From an uncultured Pedobacter sp. (lineage in GTDB: Bacteria; Bacteroidota; Bacteroidia; Sphingobacteriales; Sphingobacteriaceae), in the NCBI GenBank assembly GCA_946478755.1, contig CAMLDJ010000011.1, forward strand, positions 1 through 52,202: a stretch of 52,202 bases of DNA. Direction: 5' to 3'. The notes under the pieces are model-generated. The model made no database searches. It was not told where the DNA came from and saw only the letters and a program-made list of their open reading frames with translations. This document shows, one piece after another, positions 49,705-52,202 of this stretch (its first letter is position 1; each line of letters starts with the position of its first letter). A program made the position numbers and the translations under genes.

Positions 49705-52202
49705 TTAAGCTAATGTCCAGTCGGCTGCCTTTTTCTGGCCCCTCATTTCATCAAATTTTATGGTTGGATCTTTCTCTTCCGGTGCGTTTACAAAATGGTT
49801 GAAACGTTTTCTGATCTCCGGATCTTCGATTGCCGTTTTCCACTCGCACTGATAGCTGTCTACCAATGCCTGCATTTCCATTTCCCATTGTGCTGCCATA
49901 CCGAGGCTATCGTTTACGACCACATTTTTCAGGTATTCCATGCCGCCTTCCATTTTGTTCAGCCATGGGGCCGTCCGTGTCAGGGGATCTGCAGTACGGA
50001 TGTAAAACATCAGAAAGCGGTCGATGTATTTAATGCAGGTGTCACTGTCTACGTCAGCCGCCAGTAATAAAGCATGCTGCGGTTTACTGCCACCATTACC
50101 ACATACATACAGGTTCCACCCTTTTTCTGTAGCGATAATTCCAAAATCCTTGCTTTGTGCTTCTGCGCATTCTCGGATACAGCCGCTAACCGCTGATTTC
50201 AATTTATGCGGTGCACGTAAACCTCTGTAGCGTTCCTCGATACGGATGGCGAAGCTGACACTGTCATGCAGTCCAAACCTGCACCAGGTGCTGCCAACGC
50301 AACTTTTTACGGTACGCAGGGCTTTTCCATAGGCATGTCCGCTTTCAAAACCTGCAGCAATCAGTTCTTCCCATATCAGGGGAAGATCGCTTAGGTGCGC
50401 ACCGAACAGATCTATACGCTGTCCGCCTGTTATTTTGGTGTAAAGGCCATATTTTTCTGCGACCTGGCCGATCACCACCAGTTTTTCCGGAGTGATTTCT
50501 CCTCCCGGGATCCGTGGTACCACAGAGTAGGTGCCGCCTTTTTGGATGTTGGCTAAAAAGCGGTCGTTACTGTCCTGGGCAGTATCATTTCCTTTTTTGA
50601 GGATCATGTCATTCCATAAACTCGCCAAAATTGATGATACCAATGGCTTGCATACCTCGCATCCATCGCCTTCGCCCAGGTTATCCAGTACCTGCTCGTA
50701 ACTTTTTAGGTCATGTATTTTTATGAGGTCATATAGTTCCTGGCGGCTTAAGTGGAAATGCTCGCAAACGACATTTCTAACATACTTGCCATTTTGTTTC
50801 ATGGTATGCAGCATCAGGTCTTTTACCATAGGCAGACATCCTCCGCAACCTGTTCCTGCTTTTGTACATTTCTTTATGGCATCAACCGACTCACATCCGT
50901 CTTCAGCTACTGCATCGCAGATTGCTCCTTTACTGATGCCTTCACAGCTGCAGATCAGGGCCTCATCAGGAAGTCCTGCCAGTCCTGCATGCTCATTTTG
51001 TGCACTGCCGCCTCTCGATCCAAGGATCAGGTCCTCAGGGTTGGGAGGTAATAGTATTTTATTATTTACGGTCTGCAGCAGCATGTTATACGCTTCGGCT
51101 TCTCCGATCAATATCCCGCCAAGCAGGTATTTTCCGTCATTGCTGATGTTAATGCGTTTGTAGATCCCTTTATGGCTGTCTTCAAAAAGAATGGTCCTCG
51201 CATCCGGTTCAGTTGTAAAGGGATCTCCAAAGCTGGCTACATCTACACCAATCAGTTTCAGTTTGGTGCTCATGTCAAATCCCTTAAAGGTTTTGCGGTC
51301 ATCGCAGAGTTTAGCAGCCGCAACTTCAGCCATTTCATAACCCGGGGCAATTAAACCATATATATTATGGTCAAACAGCGCGCATTCGCCTATGGCAAAA
51401 ACCGCAGGATCGCTGGTTTGCATATATTCATTAACGATAATACCACCTCTTGTGCCAACTTCGATGCCGGCCAATTTAGCCAGCTCATCCCTGGGTCTGA
51501 TCCCCGCAGAGATCACCAGCATGTCTGTTTTTAATTCGCTGCCGTCATTAAATTTCAATGCAGAGATCCGGTCTGTGCCTTCAATGCTGCTTGTTCCTTT
51601 ATTGGTATAAATGTTCAGGCCCAGTTCTTTAAGTTTGCTTTGCAGCATGCCGCTGCCGGCACTGTCGATTTGTCTTGGCATCAGGCGCGGCGCAAATTCG
51701 ATCACACTTGTCTCGGCCAGGTTTAAGTCAATAAGGGCTTTCGCTGCTTCAAGTCCCAGTAAGCCACCGCCAAGTACAGCTCCGGTCTTCGCCCCGGCAG
51801 CATAGTTTGCAATCATGTCCAGGTCTTCAATGGTACGGTATACAAAAACCCCTTCCTTGTCAATGCCCGGTATATCGGGTACAAAAGGAGCTGAGCCTGT
51901 AGCAATGATCAGGTAATCGTAGGCCAGGGTAAGCCCCTTTGAAGAATGGATGGTTTTACCGGCCCTGTCTATTTCCTTTACCGGATCATTTAAATGAAGT
52001 GTTATTTCATTTTCCGTGTACCAGTTTTCCGAAGACAGAGAAAGGTCATCTGCAGACTTTCCATTAAAGTATTCACTCAAATGAACCCGGTCATAAGCCC
52101 TTCTCGGCTCTTCTCCAAAAACTATCAGGTTAAATTCCTTGGTTTTACTAATTATTTTCTCACAAAACTTGTATCCAACCATTCCGTTTCCAATTACAAC
52201 TA
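49705..52202 (-). CDS. nirB: Nitrite reductase large subunit (NADH-dependent, siroheme), 5' end cut by the window
   Basis: The frame is open to the end of the window, which reads back into VVIGNGMVGYKF, the FAD Rossmann start, so only a few residues are missing. Domain order is FAD/NAD(P)H reductase (GEEPRRAYDRVHLSEYF, AVLGGGLLGLEAAKALIDL), two BFD-like [2Fe-2S] motifs (ICSCEG ... GTGCGGC, and VCEHFH ... DGCEVC) and the sulfite/nitrite reductase half-folds. The siroheme-[4Fe-4S] ligands are intact (CVGSTWCRFG and SGCIRECAEA). It reduces nitrite to ammonium in the cytoplasm. It provides the intact comparison for the split FAD domain of the nitrate reductase downstream. Confidence 0.96.
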   Translation of the reverse strand, partial: VVIGNGMVGYKFCEKIISKTKEFNLIVFGEEPRRAYDRVHLSEYFNGKSADDLSLSSENWYTENEITLHLNDPVKEIDRAGKTIHSSKGLTLAYDYLIIATGSAPFVPDIPGIDKEGVFVYRTIEDLDMIANYAAGAKTGAVLGGGLLGLEAAKALIDLNLAETSVIEFAPRLMPRQIDSAGSGMLQSKLKELGLNIYTNKGTSSIEGTDRISALKFNDGSELKTDMLVISAGIRPRDELAKLAGIEVGTRGGIIVNEYMQTSDPAVFAIGECALFDHNIYGLIAPGYEMAEVAAAKLCDDRKTFKGFDMSTKLKLIGVDVASFGDPFTTEPDARTILFEDSHKGIYKRINISNDGKYLLGGILIGEAEAYNMLLQTVNNKILLPPNPEDLILGSRGGSAQNEHAGLAGLPDEALICSCEGISKGAICDAVAEDGCESVDAIKKCTKAGTGCGGCLPMVKDLMLHTMKQNGKYVRNVVCEHFHLSRQELYDLIKIHDLKSYEQVLDNLGEGDGCEVCKPLVSSILASLWNDMILKKGNDTAQDSNDRFLANIQKGGTYSVVPRIPGGEITPEKLVVIGQVAEKYGLYTKITGGQRIDLFGAHLSDLPLIWEELIAAGFESGHAYGKALRTVKSCVGSTWCRFGLHDSVSFAIRIEERYRGLRAPHKLKSAVSGCIRECAEAQSKDFGIIATEKGWNLYVCGNGGSKPQHALLLAADVDSDTCIKYIDRFLMFYIRTADPLTRTAPWLNKMEGGMEYLKNVVVNDSLGMAAQWEMEMQALVDSYQCEWKTAIEDPEIRKRFNHFVNAPEEKDPTIKFDEMRGQKKAADWTLA

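Noticed and set aside
1..52202. CRISPR arrays, tRNA or rRNA genes, insertion sequences, prophage or defence genes
   Set aside because: No regular spacer repeats, cloverleaf sequences, transposase or phage-like proteins were seen.

Overview
The window looks like a chromosome segment of a Bacteroidetes bacterium, most likely Sphingobacteriaceae and Pedobacter-like. The reasons are a SusC/SusD pair with an STN domain, an ECF sigma/FecR pair, a one-protein hybrid two-component regulator (HTCS), a GntR regulator with a sugar-binding-like effector domain, and many secreted glycosidases. The genus is an inference from gene style. No rRNA, tRNA, CRISPR array, insertion sequence or phage gene was seen.

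Region 1 (1-2543, +): the end of a hydroxyproline catabolic operon, with the C-terminus of an alpha-ketoglutaric-semialdehyde dehydrogenase, a 4-hydroxyproline 2-epimerase and a FAD-dependent D-amino-acid (D-hydroxyproline) dehydrogenase. A strong terminator follows. Next, on the minus strand, is a decayed gene end (2632-3030) carrying an in-frame amber codon. A PAP2 phosphatase and an orphan TPR/histidine kinase come after it.

Region 2 (5413-35936): a polysaccharide utilisation locus. A plus-strand run carries ECF sigma, FecR, SusC (with STN), SusD, GH115, a PL22-like lyase and a GH2. A bidirectional terminator separates it from minus-strand GH2 and GH43-like genes. A plus-strand CE12 esterase is followed by a tight minus-strand operon read GH51-GH51-GH43-GH43. 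HTCS and GntR regulators close the locus. The enzyme set (arabinofuranosidases, galactosidase-like GH2, alpha-glucuronidase, uronate lyase, deacetylase) points to an arabinose-, galactose- and uronate-rich plant polymer such as RG-I, arabinogalactan or glucuronoarabinoxylan. The nearby hydroxyproline genes make arabinogalactan-proteins or extensins a further possibility (inference).

Region 3 (36049-52202): a Crp/Fnr-type regulator with an N-terminal cysteine cluster, then a long minus-strand assimilatory nitrate-reduction cluster. In transcription order it runs nirB, nirD, moeB-rhodanese, moaC-mog fusion, moeA, nitrate MFS transporter, nasA-type nitrate reductase, FAD/[2Fe-2S] reductase, rubredoxin-fused NIR/SIR-like protein, TauE/SafE, moaA, moaD, moaE, mobA. 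It therefore holds both the reductases and most of the Moco/bis-MGD assembly pathway. The most notable signal is at 42495: the nitrate reductase ends with the first beta-alpha-beta of a FAD Rossmann fold, and the rest of that fold begins in another frame in the next gene. That implies a frameshifted single fusion gene or frameshift-dependent expression. The rubredoxin-fused protein without siroheme ligands is the best candidate for an undescribed component.
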